64,000 bases of DNA, taken from the NCBI RefSeq assembly GCF_000317125.1, contig NC_019695.1, positions 2,840,336 to 2,904,335 of the forward strand. The letters are read 5' to 3'. Of the stretch, positions 1 to 8,132 are shown one piece after another. Position numbers and translations under genes: made by a program. This DNA is from Chroococcidiopsis thermalis PCC 7203 (GTDB lineage Bacteria; Cyanobacteriota; Cyanobacteriia; Cyanobacteriales; Chroococcidiopsidaceae). The notes below the pieces were generated by a model, which was not told the origin of the DNA, did not search any database, and saw nothing but the letters and a program-made list of their open reading frames with translations. The stretch's first letter is position 1. Each line of letters opens with the position of its first letter.

Positions 1-558
1 CCACAAAATTAATGGAATGGGCAGCATGGCAAGCCAGGAGATCCCAGGAGCCAGAATGACAAAACTGCTGCCTACAGCGAATACCCGCGTGAAAAAGCTC
101 AGCAGATCTTGAGCGCCAAAGTTAAGAAAGCGTTCTAGCTGGTTGATGTCGTCGTTTAAGACCGATAGCAGCATTCCGGTACTGCGATCTTCAAAGTAAC
201 CTAGTACTAGCTGTTGCAAATGGCTGTAGGCATCGGTTCGCAGTTCGTGTTGCACGGTTTGAGCTAAGTTGCGCCACAACTTGTCGGCTCCGTATTGAGT
301 CAGCGATTCTAAGCCCCAAGTAGCAATTGTCAGCAGCGACAGCAGCAGCAATTGAGTCGCGACATCTGGAATGCCAAAGCGAGCAATGAACGAAGTTTGG
401 CGCTCGACAACCACATCAACGGCAACGCCAATTAAATAGGCAGGGGCAAGATCGAACAAAGTGCGAAGAATCGAGCAGGCGATCGCACTCCCTATTTGAG
501 TTCGATAGGGTTTGGCATAACTTAGTAGACGCAGTAAAGGGTGAGTAGAGCTTGCCAT
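1..558 (-). CDS. ABC exporter, N-terminal part (partial)
   Basis: This gene runs off the left edge; 186 codons are visible, starting at an ATG at 558. The protein begins MASSTHPLLRLLSYAKPYR and continues through hydrophobic helices. It contains the intracellular-loop motif YFEDRSTGMLLSVLNDD, which resembles the FFE-x-TGDLLSRL-ND loop of MsbA/LmrA-type half-transporters. That places it in the fused permease-ATPase exporter family, probably exporting lipid or drug-like substrates from the inner membrane. The ATP-binding domain lies outside the window, so the substrate cannot be inferred. It is divergent from the xisI-like gene, with only 30 bp between the two ATG codons. Confidence 0.8.
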   Translation of the reverse strand, partial: MASSTHPLLRLLSYAKPYRTQIGSAIACSILRTLFDLAPAYLIGVAVDVVVERQTSFIARFGIPDVATQLLLLSLLTIATWGLESLTQYGADKLWRNLAQTVQHELRTDAYSHLQQLVLGYFEDRSTGMLLSVLNDDINQLERFLNFGAQDLLSFFTRVFAVGSSFVILAPGISWLAMLPIPLILW

Positions 559-588
559 TATTTAGGATGAAAAAATCAAGTTTGATTG

Positions 589-885
589 ATGAATGAGAGC
601 TATGCCAAAAATAAGCCTGCTTACGGTGATATTGAGGTTGAAACTATTTTTGATACGCAGCGAAATCATTATCAGATTGTGCATTTGGGTTGGCATCATA
701 ATCGGTGGGTACATCATTGTGTCATGCATCTCGATATTCGGAATGGGAAGATCTGGATTTTTTACAACTCAACAGAGCATGATATTGCTGCCGATTTAGT
801 GATTTTGGGCGTGCCGAAGCAAGATATCGTGCTGGGGTTTTATCCTCCTTTTATGCGAGAAATGAGTGATTATGCAGTGGGTTAG
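589..885 (+). CDS. xisI: XisI-like fdxN-element excision controlling factor, N-terminally shortened
   Basis: The 98-residue product matches the XisI family in its core (PAYGDIEVETIFDTQRNHYQ, then HLDIRNGKIWI, AADLVILGVPKQDIVLGF and the terminal DYAVG). XisI proteins are usually near 110 residues and begin with a helix of about 15 residues before the TEYA-like segment. That helix is missing here, because an in-frame TGA at 583-585 lies directly upstream of the TTG-ATG start. No xisH precedes it, although xisH and xisI are normally neighbours. XisH/XisI pairs were named for excision of the fdxN element in Anabaena, but most copies lie away from such elements. This one is probably an orphan or decaying copy. 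Confidence 0.8.
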   Translation: MNESYAKNKPAYGDIEVETIFDTQRNHYQIVHLGWHHNRWVHHCVMHLDIRNGKIWIFYNSTEHDIAADLVILGVPKQDIVLGFYPPFMREMSDYAVG

Positions 886-913
886 AAGTGAAAGAGTAAA
901 GTGTATTTAGGCA

Positions 914-974
914 AGATTTAGTGAATATTGACGAGGTAGTTGTAGAGGCGATCGCCTACTGATTTATCTGCATC
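914..974 (+). repeat. Left copy of a 61-bp imperfect direct repeat
   Basis: The segment shares the core GACGAGGTAGTTGTAGAGGC, the following GATCGCC, and ATTTATCTGCATC with 1864-1924, exactly 950 bp away. The two copies flank the DUF433/DUF5615 pair. The left copy leads into a remnant of a PIN-toxin gene and the right copy leads into an intact PIN toxin-antitoxin module, so the repeat is best read as part of an old duplication. Confidence 0.7.
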
Positions 975-976
975 AA

Positions 977-1027
977 AGTAGCGATCGCAGACCTTTTAGA
1001 GTATTTAGTGCCTGTGTTATCACTGAA
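977..1027 (+). pseudogene. Remnant of a VapC-like PIN toxin gene
   Basis: Read in frame from 977, this stretch encodes VAIADLLEYLVPVLSLK. The intact PIN toxin at 2285-2719 has VAIADLLEYLEPVPLLTQE, and the nucleotide match is nearly continuous for about 45 bp. Nothing else of the gene survives. It is a scrap of a second vapBC-like copy. Confidence 0.6.
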
Positions 1028-1032
1028 AGTTT

Positions 1033-1392
1033 TTAGCTTCTCAAGTATTTGCTGAGAAACTCCAGTTGGCTTTCCATCTCTTCAGCTGTCTTGTTTGAGA
1101 TGAATTCCAGAATCGCTCGAACTTGCTCCCCGACTGAGTAATTTTGGGCAAGGAGGGCGATTCTTGAGTGTTTTTCTCCACTTGCAATGAATTCAGTATG
1201 GAGCTGGTAAAAATCTCCAATGTTATGACTGTAGAGAACTCGCCGTTGCTTAGTTGCTAAACGTAACTGTTCAACATCAATTAAGCCTTCGGTTTGAGGT
1301 TCTTGGACTGCGATCGCATCAATGTTACGGGCACGCAACGCTCTTAGGAGCGAGCGATCTTGAGAATCTTCGTCGAGATAGAGGCGAATCAT
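1033..1392 (-). CDS. DUF5615 family PIN-like toxin
   Basis: This 119-residue protein starts MIRLYLDEDSQD, the DED signature of DUF5615 (a PIN-like fold). The middle part VLYSHNIGDFYQLH corresponds to the usual TxNxxDF motif of these putative ribonuclease toxins; here His-Asn replaces the more usual Thr-Asn-x-x-Asp. It lies 2 bp downstream of the DUF433 gene in the same direction, the usual antitoxin-toxin order. The predicted role is an RNA-cleaving toxin of a type II module, neutralised by the DUF433 protein. No membrane or export signal is seen. Confidence 0.8.
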   Translation of the reverse strand: MIRLYLDEDSQDRSLLRALRARNIDAIAVQEPQTEGLIDVEQLRLATKQRRVLYSHNIGDFYQLHTEFIASGEKHSRIALLAQNYSVGEQVRAILEFISNKTAEEMESQLEFLSKYLRS

Positions 1393-1394
1393 GC

Positions 1395-1697
1395 CTATGC
1401 CATCGATCTTGTAGAAGATCGATCTAACTTTTCAAGGCGTTGGTCTTCTGCTGCTTGATGAGCAATATCAGCTTCGATTTCGGCAACATTAGCGTGGTAA
1501 TAGGCAAGAGCGGCGTAAACTTCGGCAAGCGTAATATTTCCGATGCGATCGCCAATTTCCTCAGCCGCTAGCCCCCGCTTGTACCAGGAAACTATGCGTC
1601 GAACCGTTACGCCTTTACCTGAAATGTGCGGGACACCGCCGTGGAGTCCTGGGGTGCGGTCGATCAAAGTGCCAATATCTACTGTGGTTGTTGTCAT
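1395..1697 (-). CDS. DUF433 domain antitoxin
   Basis: This is a 100-residue DUF433 protein. The signature P-x-I-x-G-x-x-V-T-V-RRIVSWYKRG is followed by GLAAEEIGDRIGNITLAEVYAALAYYHAN, the winged-helix DNA-binding core of this family. DUF433 genes are commonly paired with DUF5615 toxins, and one follows here after 2 bp, so this is the antitoxin and probable autorepressor. The pair lies between two imperfect 61-bp direct repeats and interrupts what looks like a duplicated vapBC region. Confidence 0.85.
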   Translation of the reverse strand: MTTTTVDIGTLIDRTPGLHGGVPHISGKGVTVRRIVSWYKRGLAAEEIGDRIGNITLAEVYAALAYYHANVAEIEADIAHQAAEDQRLEKLDRSSTRSMA

Positions 1698-1863
1698 TTG
1701 CCGTTATTTTTATGGGTAAAGATTATGACTATTCTAAAGGTAAGAGCTGCAATGGTAGCGATTGCCCTCGGCTCTCACTCCCCCACCGCTTCAACAACTC
1801 GATCGCCCATAAAAAATGAAGTGCGATCGCAAGTTTTATAACTGAATATGGGTGTTTGGACAT

Positions 1864-1924
1864 AGATTTAGGGTGTGTTGACGAGGTAGTTGTAGAGGCG
1901 ATCGCCCGCTAATTTATCTGCATC
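1864..1924 (+). repeat. Right copy of the 61-bp imperfect direct repeat
   Basis: This copy matches 914-974. It lies 64 bp upstream of the start of the VapBC-like pair, so it may include part of that module's original upstream region. Confidence 0.7.
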
Positions 1925-1988
1925 GCTGCTAGTATCTTCCAAAACTATAAAATGAGAATAGCAAGTCTGCGAGTCGTGAGTAGATAGC

Positions 1989-2288
1989 ATGAGAATGACT
2001 CCAAAAGAGGAACTGATTCAAGCAATTGAGCGATTGCCCGACGATCTGGTTGGGGTACTTTTAGAATTGTTAAAGGTATTGCAGCGGCAGCGATCGCCTG
2101 AAGCAGCAAGGTCAGCACCACGAGAACCAGAGATGGCAACAGTGGAGGAAGCGCCTAGTCGGTTGCATCGCAAGCAAGGGGTTTTAGTCATTGAAACTGG
2201 ACATTTGCATGGGTTTGACATCAATGCATTCATTAATGAAGTAAGAGAGGAGCGGTTTCAGAATCAGATTGAGCAAGCTGATACATGA
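1989..2288 (+). CDS. Putative antitoxin of a VapBC-like pair
   Basis: The 99-residue product begins with a helical segment (TPKEELIQAIERLPDDLVGVLLELLKVLQ) like the N-terminus of DUF2281-type antitoxins. Its C-terminal part (VLVIETGHLHGFDINAFINEVREER) probably wraps the toxin. Its stop codon overlaps the ATG of the PIN toxin (ATGA, 2285-2288), which implies translational coupling. It is predicted to bind and neutralise that toxin. The exact antitoxin subfamily is uncertain; the assignment rests on position, size and helical content. Confidence 0.7.
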   Translation: MRMTPKEELIQAIERLPDDLVGVLLELLKVLQRQRSPEAARSAPREPEMATVEEAPSRLHRKQGVLVIETGHLHGFDINAFINEVREERFQNQIEQADT

Positions 2289-2719
2289 AAATTTTGTACG
2301 ATACATCTGTGTTAATTGCAGCTTTGTTGGTTGAACATACCAGTCACAATTTAGCTTTTCCTAAACTTGAACTAGCGCGACGGGGAGAGGTAAAGGGTTA
2401 CATTTCAACTCATAGTTTGGCGGAAATTTATGCTGTAATTACTCGTTTGCCTCAACCCTTAAGAGTGTTGCCTGCTGAAGCAGAGGTAGCGATCGCAGAC
2501 CTTTTAGAATATCTAGAGCCTGTGCCGTTATTGACGCAAGAGTATCAGAAGGCAATTGCGTTGATGACGACGCAAAAGCTCGGAGGTGGGGGTATTTTTG
2601 ATGCAGTCATTGCTCAGGCTGCTTTAAAGGTTGAAGCCGATTGCATTTTGACATTAAATCCTAAAGATTTTACACGCCTGGGAGACGAGATTGCGGTTCG
2701 AGTACAGATGCCTGAGTGA
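2285..2719 (+). CDS. VapC-like PIN domain ribonuclease toxin
   Basis: This is a 144-residue PIN protein. Its acidic residues lie in the usual positions: YDTSVLIAAL at the N-terminus, SLAEIYAVITR in the middle, and GIFDAVIAQAA followed by CILTLNPKDFTRLG near the C-terminus. PIN toxins use these residues to bind Mg2+ and cut RNA, often tRNA or rRNA. It is the second gene of the pair, overlapping the antitoxin by 4 bp. A 51-bp scrap of a near-identical gene survives at 977-1027. Confidence 0.85.
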   Translation: MKILYDTSVLIAALLVEHTSHNLAFPKLELARRGEVKGYISTHSLAEIYAVITRLPQPLRVLPAEAEVAIADLLEYLEPVPLLTQEYQKAIALMTTQKLGGGGIFDAVIAQAALKVEADCILTLNPKDFTRLGDEIAVRVQMPE

Positions 2720-2846
2720 AGGATGTCAGCGATCGCCCCTCCTGATGACTCAGTAAATTTATTAGAAGTGTCATGAAAACCAAAAGCGATCGCTAGATTT
2801 TCGGATAAATATGGTGGGTTTAGCTATGTATTTATGAGGTGTTGAG

Positions 2847-3833
2847 TTACTTTACCCTAAATTGGTGAGGTGCTGCATATGATTTTTGTGGGAGGTACTT
2901 AAAAATATCATCTAACATTCTGTTTACTCCTAAAGGTCCGTTGGCGCTCCACTTAATTGCATCGACGAAGTAAGCTCGATTATTTTTAACGGCATTGAGA
3001 GAGGCTATTAATGGGTGTTTCAAAAAGAATGGTTTTGACTTGCCATCATGATCCATGATAAATAAGATATCAGCATCGTATTGATTCAGGATTTCAACAC
3101 TAATTACTTCATTGCTATTTAAATTAATCTTATTCGTTAAGCCGATGTCAGAAAAAATCTCATGAGAAGTATGTGCGGACTTTGTAATTACAAATGCACC
3201 TTGGTAGTAGATAAGTACAGTAACTTCTATTTCTTGTGGCTTGCAACTCAACTGTTTTCTTAATTTTTTAATCCGAGTTTGATATTGTAAAAGTAATTCA
3301 TTTGCTTCTACTTCTTTATCAAGAAGTTGAGCGAGGTAAAGTAAATTCTTTTTAAAAGAAGTGTTTTCTTCATAATTAACTAAAACTGTGGGCGCAATCT
3401 CTGATAGCTTTTTGTAAATGTTTTTATGGGCAAAATCCATTGCTAAAATTAAATCTGGTTTAAGTTTGAGAATCTTTTCTAAGGAAGGATTGAACGCATC
3501 TCCAACATTTAGGATCGATTTAGTATCATCTGGGGTTAATCCATCGAGTGATTCTTTTCCTCGAACGATAGAGGTTGCCATTCCAATCGGTTGAATCCCA
3601 AGAGCCAGTACAGGATCGACTAGATATCTAGGGTCTAATGCGATTATGCGTTTCGGTTTTACTGGAATACAGGTTTCTCCTAGCCTATGTTGAACGATTC
3701 GACAGCCAGGAGAACTAGTTATTGGAATATTATACTTCTGGATAACTGGACTATAGCAAGCTGTAGTCACAAGAAAGGATAAAGCGATTAGGAGAAATGG
3801 CTTTACCAAACAATACATTGAGTTTTTCATCAT
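2847..3833 (-). CDS. Iron-siderophore-binding lipoprotein (FecB-like), cassette 1
   Basis: This 328-residue periplasmic binding protein of the FecB/FhuD type has a lipobox ending VTTAC (Cys26), so it is a lipoprotein. The fold signatures are PKRIIALDPRYLVDPVLALGIQP near the N-terminus, LEKILKLKPDLILAMDF in the first lobe and ILNQYDADILFIMDHD in the second. It would pass ferric siderophore from the TonB receptor to an inner-membrane permease. No FecCD/FhuBC permease or ATPase gene is in the window. It lies 51 bp downstream of the receptor gene and is probably co-transcribed with it. Its AT content is higher than that of its neighbours. Confidence 0.87.
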   Translation of the reverse strand: MMKNSMYCLVKPFLLIALSFLVTTACYSPVIQKYNIPITSSPGCRIVQHRLGETCIPVKPKRIIALDPRYLVDPVLALGIQPIGMATSIVRGKESLDGLTPDDTKSILNVGDAFNPSLEKILKLKPDLILAMDFAHKNIYKKLSEIAPTVLVNYEENTSFKKNLLYLAQLLDKEVEANELLLQYQTRIKKLRKQLSCKPQEIEVTVLIYYQGAFVITKSAHTSHEIFSDIGLTNKINLNSNEVISVEILNQYDADILFIMDHDGKSKPFFLKHPLIASLNAVKNNRAYFVDAIKWSANGPLGVNRMLDDIFKYLPQKSYAAPHQFRVK

Positions 3834-3884
3834 ACTTTGTGTTGATTTTAAAAAAAATCAATCAATGATTAACTGCAAAGCCAG

Positions 3885-6596
3885 TTAAAACTCCCAACTG
3901 ATGGAACCAACGATCGTAAACGGTTCGGTTCTTTCAACGTTTGTGGGGCTATAGGCAAATGCAGCAGCGTCTATATCAAATATGTTACGCATATTAATCG
4001 CCGCATTAAAACGACCTCTCCGGTAGTAAAGGGCTGCATCAGTACGAAAATAATCCCCCATTTCAAACGAGTTATCCAAATCTCCTTGTCGCGCACCGAC
4101 ATAAAACAACCCCAGACCAAAGCCTAAACCTTCTAAATCCCCTGTTTGAATCTCATAGGTTGTCCAGAGGCTAGCTTGATTTTCTGGCACGTTTGGTAAT
4201 CGATTGCCGACCGGAGTGGCGTTATCTTCAGTGACTTCTGCATCCGTGTAAGCATAGGCAGCAGTTACATTCCAACCAGGCAAAATCTCACCCGTAAGGT
4301 CTAGCTCGATGCCTTGACTACGCTGTTCCCCAGTCTGAATAGAAAAATCAGGGTCATCTGGATTGGGTGTAAGAACATTAGTCTTAGTGAGATGATAGGC
4401 TGCCAAAGTTGCTGAGAGCCTACCATCGAGAAAGTCAGCTTTAACCCCGACTTCATACTGAGTGCCTCTCGACGGTTCAAAGGTGACATCCTCATCTACA
4501 CTTGTGTTGTCGAATCCAGAGAGAGGGGCAAAAGAGCGAGTGTAGCTGGCATAGAGAGAAATTTCTTCGCTGGGCTGATAGACCAAGCCGACACGCGGGC
4601 TGAAAGCACCATCATTCCTTGTTGGAAAGCGAATTACTTCTCCCCCTGTATCGGTATCTGCTTCAAAGTCAGTTGAAGCCCAATCATAGCGACCGCCGAT
4701 TAGGAATTTCAAACGATCGCCCAAAGCGATCTGATCCTGGAGATAAACGCCGTAGGATCTCCTGACAAGATCGAAATCAGAGAATGTCAGACGTGTCGAA
4801 TATGTTGGTTTTGGGATATCGTAATTTGGATTGCGGATATCTAGAGGAGGCAGAGGTGTATCGGCACTGATGCGATCGCCAACATTGCTAAAGCGATCAA
4901 AATCAAAACCCGCTAAGACCTGATGTAAAATCGATCCAGTTATAAACTTGCCAAGCAAGTCAATCTGTCCGAAATAGTTGTTTCTCTCAAAGACAGCTGT
5001 GGAAACATTGAACTCATCCAAAAAGCGGTCGTCTATTAGTGTTGTACCAGAAGCTACATCCTCTCCAAAACGAGTAATATTTATGGCAACATTATTCCGA
5101 ATCTGCCAGTTATCGTTAAATTTGTGATTTAGGATGTATCCAAACCTTTGAGAAGTGGTATCGACCTGGCTTAAGCTCGGATAGTAGGTGGCAAAGTCTC
5201 TAGGTGTTAAGCTGCCATCGCTTAGAAATACAGCATTACCGAGACCAGAAGCAGGGTAGCCAGAAAGACGAGTGTACTCATAGTAAAGATTCAGATTTGT
5301 CTTTTCGCCGATCTTGAAGGTAAGGGAAGGCGCGATCGTCGTCAGTCCTCTATTGGCAAAATCTTGAAAATCACTTGAACCTTGATAGCTGGTGATAAAT
5401 CGATACAGTGCCGTTTTGTTATTATTCAAGGGTCCTGATAAATCGATGCTGGGTTGATAAAATCCATAATTTCCTGCCTCAAACGCGAGCTTGTAGTAGG
5501 GGTCACTCAGGGGTTTTTTAGTCACCGTGTTAACAATACCACCTGGCTCCCCAGCACCAAACAAGACTGAAGCAGGTCCTTTGAGGACTTCCACTCGCTC
5601 GACCGTCTCAATGGGTGACAGGACATAGAAATCACCGTCTGGAAAGCCATCTCGAAAATTTACAACGCCCGTTCCCGCTTGGTCAAATCCTCTGATAATT
5701 TTGTTTGTAATCGGCGCACCACCATAGCTTCTGCTTCCAGGAGTTACACCGCTGACGGTTTCCAGTGCCTCAGTTACAGTTCTCACATTGCGGTCTTCAA
5801 TAACTTGTTGCGGCACGACCTGAATCGATTGGGGAATATCTCGTAATGGCGTATCAGTCCGCGTTGCCGTAGAAGTATTTGGCACATTATACCCATCTTG
5901 CTCATCCGTCACCACAATTTCCTGCTCGTCAGCCAATGGTTTTTCTGGCTGGGTTTCACCCTCTGGCGCTGGCGGAGTCTGGGCGGCAGATGTACCTGGT
6001 GTAAAGCTAAAAATTAATCCTTCATTTGGAGCGTCATACAACTGCACTTGTGGCAAAGCGGCTTCCCCTGTCACAGCGACTCGTATACTGTTGGTAGTAG
6101 CCTGAGTCACTCTCACAAGAGTAATGCCACTGGCGGGATTATCTTGACGAAATCCCCCTTGGGGAAGTGCTAGCACGGCATTAGGAATATTTGCAATATA
6201 GGTTTTGCCTAAAGCCAGAGTTACAGGCTGGAGTGCTTTTCCTTGAGTGGTTTGTAGAATTATCTCTACACCTTTGTCGGTAGGATTCGCTACCACTCCT
6301 GTAATTGATACAACACCCCCCTGTTTCCCCCCTTGGTAAGGGGGGACGGAAGAGGGGTTCCCTTGGTCAGGGGCAACAGAAGAGGGGTCGCTCGGTGTTT
6401 GTACGAGTGTTTGAGCGCTGGTCGCGAGACTCTCGATTTCGCTCAGTTGGGGAAGATTTTTGTTAGCTTCTCGAATATCTCCTACTTCCTCGCCTTTCGC
6501 AGGAGTACCAAGCAAAAGCGCGATCGCACTTGCCACCCCGATCGCCAAAAACAACCGCACCGACAACCGCTCTAGGCTCATCGCAACTCCTTCCAC
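3885..6596 (-). CDS. TonB-dependent siderophore receptor with AMIN domain, cassette 1
   Basis: This 903-residue outer-membrane receptor has a signal peptide at residues 6-36, so the start may be the second Met, MSLERLSVRLFL. An AMIN domain follows at about 97-197 (GVEIILQTTQGK, YIANIPNAVLALP, GLIFSFTPG), then a TonB-box-like EIVVTDEQDGY, a plug (RTDTPLRDIPQSIQVVP, ETVERVEVLKGPASVLFG, GGIVNTVTKKP) and a barrel ending in Phe (ISWEF). The AMIN-plug-barrel order is typical of cyanobacterial FhuA/FpvA-like receptors. Residues about 79-95 (SSVPPYQGGKQGG) come from a G-rich genomic repeat inserted in frame. The regulator gene lies just upstream in the same direction. Confidence 0.93.
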   Translation of the reverse strand: MEGVAMSLERLSVRLFLAIGVASAIALLLGTPAKGEEVGDIREANKNLPQLSEIESLATSAQTLVQTPSDPSSVAPDQGNPSSVPPYQGGKQGGVVSITGVVANPTDKGVEIILQTTQGKALQPVTLALGKTYIANIPNAVLALPQGGFRQDNPASGITLVRVTQATTNSIRVAVTGEAALPQVQLYDAPNEGLIFSFTPGTSAAQTPPAPEGETQPEKPLADEQEIVVTDEQDGYNVPNTSTATRTDTPLRDIPQSIQVVPQQVIEDRNVRTVTEALETVSGVTPGSRSYGGAPITNKIIRGFDQAGTGVVNFRDGFPDGDFYVLSPIETVERVEVLKGPASVLFGAGEPGGIVNTVTKKPLSDPYYKLAFEAGNYGFYQPSIDLSGPLNNNKTALYRFITSYQGSSDFQDFANRGLTTIAPSLTFKIGEKTNLNLYYEYTRLSGYPASGLGNAVFLSDGSLTPRDFATYYPSLSQVDTTSQRFGYILNHKFNDNWQIRNNVAINITRFGEDVASGTTLIDDRFLDEFNVSTAVFERNNYFGQIDLLGKFITGSILHQVLAGFDFDRFSNVGDRISADTPLPPLDIRNPNYDIPKPTYSTRLTFSDFDLVRRSYGVYLQDQIALGDRLKFLIGGRYDWASTDFEADTDTGGEVIRFPTRNDGAFSPRVGLVYQPSEEISLYASYTRSFAPLSGFDNTSVDEDVTFEPSRGTQYEVGVKADFLDGRLSATLAAYHLTKTNVLTPNPDDPDFSIQTGEQRSQGIELDLTGEILPGWNVTAAYAYTDAEVTEDNATPVGNRLPNVPENQASLWTTYEIQTGDLEGLGFGLGLFYVGARQGDLDNSFEMGDYFRTDAALYYRRGRFNAAINMRNIFDIDAAAFAYSPTNVERTEPFTIVGSISWEF
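6311..6390 (+). repeat. C/G-run repeat inside the cassette 1 receptor gene
   Basis: A C-run (CCCCCCTGTTTCCCCCCTTG) and a matching G-run (GTAAGGGGGGACGGAAG), followed by a decayed second copy, lie in frame between the signal peptide and the AMIN domain. The same element occurs at the same site in the cassette 3 receptor (about 20266-20306), and related elements occur in the NRPS genes. It encodes PPYQGGKQGG on the minus strand. Confidence 0.75.
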
Positions 6597-6643
6597 CTAC
6601 TGAAATGCTCTATTGCAAATCACTTTTAATAAGTTGTGAAAAG

Positions 6644-6713
6644 TAGTGTAGAGAAGTTGCTCTCGCCTTGTCTATCAAAAAAGCGACAGCGGCGATCGAA
6701 AAAACGACAATCG
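6644..6713 (-). promoter_or_regulatory. Predicted regulator operator and -10 box of the cassette 1 receptor
   Basis: Two copies of ATC(A/G)AAAAAA(G/C)GACA start at 6674 and 6695, a 21-bp period (two helical turns). Read on the receptor strand the half-site is TGTCG(T/C)TTTTTT. Downstream, TACACT at about 6647-6652 can serve as the -10 box. The cassette 3 promoter has the same arrangement, with a shared AGTGTA(G/A)AGAAG block. Tandem direct repeats are the usual target of AraC-family dimers, so the adjacent regulator is the likely ligand-dependent activator. Confidence 0.55.
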
Positions 6714-6722
6714 AAGCGATGC

Positions 6723-7724
6723 TCAGTCTGCTTTAATCGCCCGTTTTCCCGCCAGACATTGGCTCGGTGTAATCCCGAACCGCCGCTTAAACGCGCTGGC
6801 AAAATTCCCCAAATGCCCGTAACCAACTCGCATCGCCACCTCAGCCACCGTGCGATCGCCCTGACGCAATAACTGTTTTGCCTGCTCCAGTCGTCGCTGC
6901 TGCAAATAGTCCATCACTGTCATGCTAAATAAAGTTTGGAACCCACGTTGCAGAGAACGATGGGTTAACCCGACCTGCTGTGCTAACTGGGGCAACGAAA
7001 GAGGCTGAGCAAATTGTGTCGTCAAAATCTCCCTTGCATAGTGCAACCGTGCGATCGTCTCTGGTTTCAAACTCGGTGCAGATTGATTCCGTGTTGCATC
7101 TTCTGCAATTAGGTCAAGGTACATTGCCAACAGTTCAAACACCTTGCCTTGAAGATACATCCGTTTTGCCGCACCCCGATAAGGCGCATTCCACATTTGG
7201 AGAGCTAGCGATCGCATTGCTGGGGTGACTTGAGGATAAAACGACACCTTCCAATCTTCCCCTTTGAACAACTGCTTAACCGGATCGGACTGTCGCAGGC
7301 GATCGTTGAGGAAAAATGATTCCATCACGTCTGGCTCAATCTCGATATTGACAAAGGTTAAATGCTGTGGATCTCGATATTGTTCCAGATAGGCAGGCGA
7401 AATCCCACTTCCCGACAAATAGCTGCGAGTATAGTCGAATGTGGGATGGATATTACAGTCTAGAAAACCTGACAGAAAAATTAAAATCTGAATCGGATGC
7501 TCGTGAGCGGATACCTTCACCTCTGAATCTTGGCGATATTCAATATCCCCGAAATTCAACCACACGCCAGGCAACAATTCTATCCCCCGACCGTAGCCCT
7601 GTCCCAGGTAGTCTGGCACTCCCTTTAGTTCCTCAAACTCATCCAAAATTATATTGTCAGGACAAGTAACAGGAGCCTGCTCGTGCAGTCCATCCCAGTC
7701 GGATTGGGTGAAGATCGGGGTCAT
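6723..7724 (-). CDS. AraC/PchR-type transcriptional regulator, cassette 1
   Basis: This is a 333-residue AraC-family activator. The N-terminal sensing half contains LGQGYGRGIELLPGVWLNFGDIEY and the middle RMYLQGKVFELLAMYLDLI, both typical of PchR-like siderophore regulators. The C-terminal pair of helix-turn-helix motifs lies at about 235-330 (LSLPQLAQQVGLTHRSLQRGF, then VAEVAMRVGYGHLGNFASAFKRRFGITP). PchR proteins bind ferric siderophore and activate the cognate receptor gene. The receptor starts 126 bp downstream, behind a 21-bp-period direct repeat. It is a paralogue of the regulators at 8.1-9.1 and 20.7-21.7 kb. Confidence 0.9.
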   Translation of the reverse strand: MTPIFTQSDWDGLHEQAPVTCPDNIILDEFEELKGVPDYLGQGYGRGIELLPGVWLNFGDIEYRQDSEVKVSAHEHPIQILIFLSGFLDCNIHPTFDYTRSYLSGSGISPAYLEQYRDPQHLTFVNIEIEPDVMESFFLNDRLRQSDPVKQLFKGEDWKVSFYPQVTPAMRSLALQMWNAPYRGAAKRMYLQGKVFELLAMYLDLIAEDATRNQSAPSLKPETIARLHYAREILTTQFAQPLSLPQLAQQVGLTHRSLQRGFQTLFSMTVMDYLQQRRLEQAKQLLRQGDRTVAEVAMRVGYGHLGNFASAFKRRFGITPSQCLAGKRAIKAD

Positions 7725-8132
7725 GCTGGCGCTACATCAAGATCGCAAATTAACTTGAGTGATAATAATTTGCAATAGTGTACCACGATCGCCCCGAAAC
7801 CCAAAACGCCTCATACCAATCTGAAACAAGAATGCAACACACAAATAAAACGCGATCGCTCCTCCATAGTCAACCAGTCGCAGCCAAAGACTCAGAAGGC
7901 AAAGGAAAAACAGGAGTGCTAGCGATCGCAATTTCTGACTCCTGTTCCATTGTCAGAATGACGATCGTAGCTAGCGATGCTCTACACTTAAGCAATGATA
8001 GTAAATTTCAATAATTCCATCGCGATCGCCTGATACTATTTTATCTGGGAGCGTTGCTTGTGGGCGATCGACTTGGTATCTTTTCGCTACATAAGTGCTT
8101 CCAGTCACATAGAGATACTCAACTTAAGATTT
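7725..8132. other. Divergent intergenic region between two regulator genes
   Basis: This 408-bp gap holds no convincing gene. It separates the regulators of cassettes 1 and 2 and must contain both promoters. Two AT-rich boxes stand out: GATAATAATTTGCAATAG at 7761-7778 and GATAGTAAATTTCAATAATT at 7997-8016. The second recurs almost unchanged at 21694-21713 upstream of the third regulator. These are candidate iron-responsive (Fur-type) sites; that is an inference. Confidence 0.5.
7995..8046 (+). promoter_or_regulatory. Conserved AT-rich box upstream of regulator 2 (candidate iron box)
   Basis: The stretch aligns over about 45 bp with 21691-21740 (TAAATTTCAATAATT, then ATCGCGATCGCC, then ATACTATTT versus ATACAATTT). 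The core AAATTTCAATAA also occurs at 20546-20557, in front of the cassette 3 receptor. Recurrence next to iron-uptake genes suggests a shared regulator such as Fur. The identity of the binding protein is not visible. Confidence 0.4.

Noticed and set aside
589-2719. Possible integrated element bounded by xisI and the toxin-antitoxin genes
   Set aside because: There is no recombinase, no attachment-site repeat beyond the 61-bp copies and no phage genes.
8058-8132. Longer N-terminus for the cassette 2 regulator from a TTG start
   Set aside because: The extra 25 residues have no counterpart in the paralogues, and the ATG at 8133 aligns with their starts.
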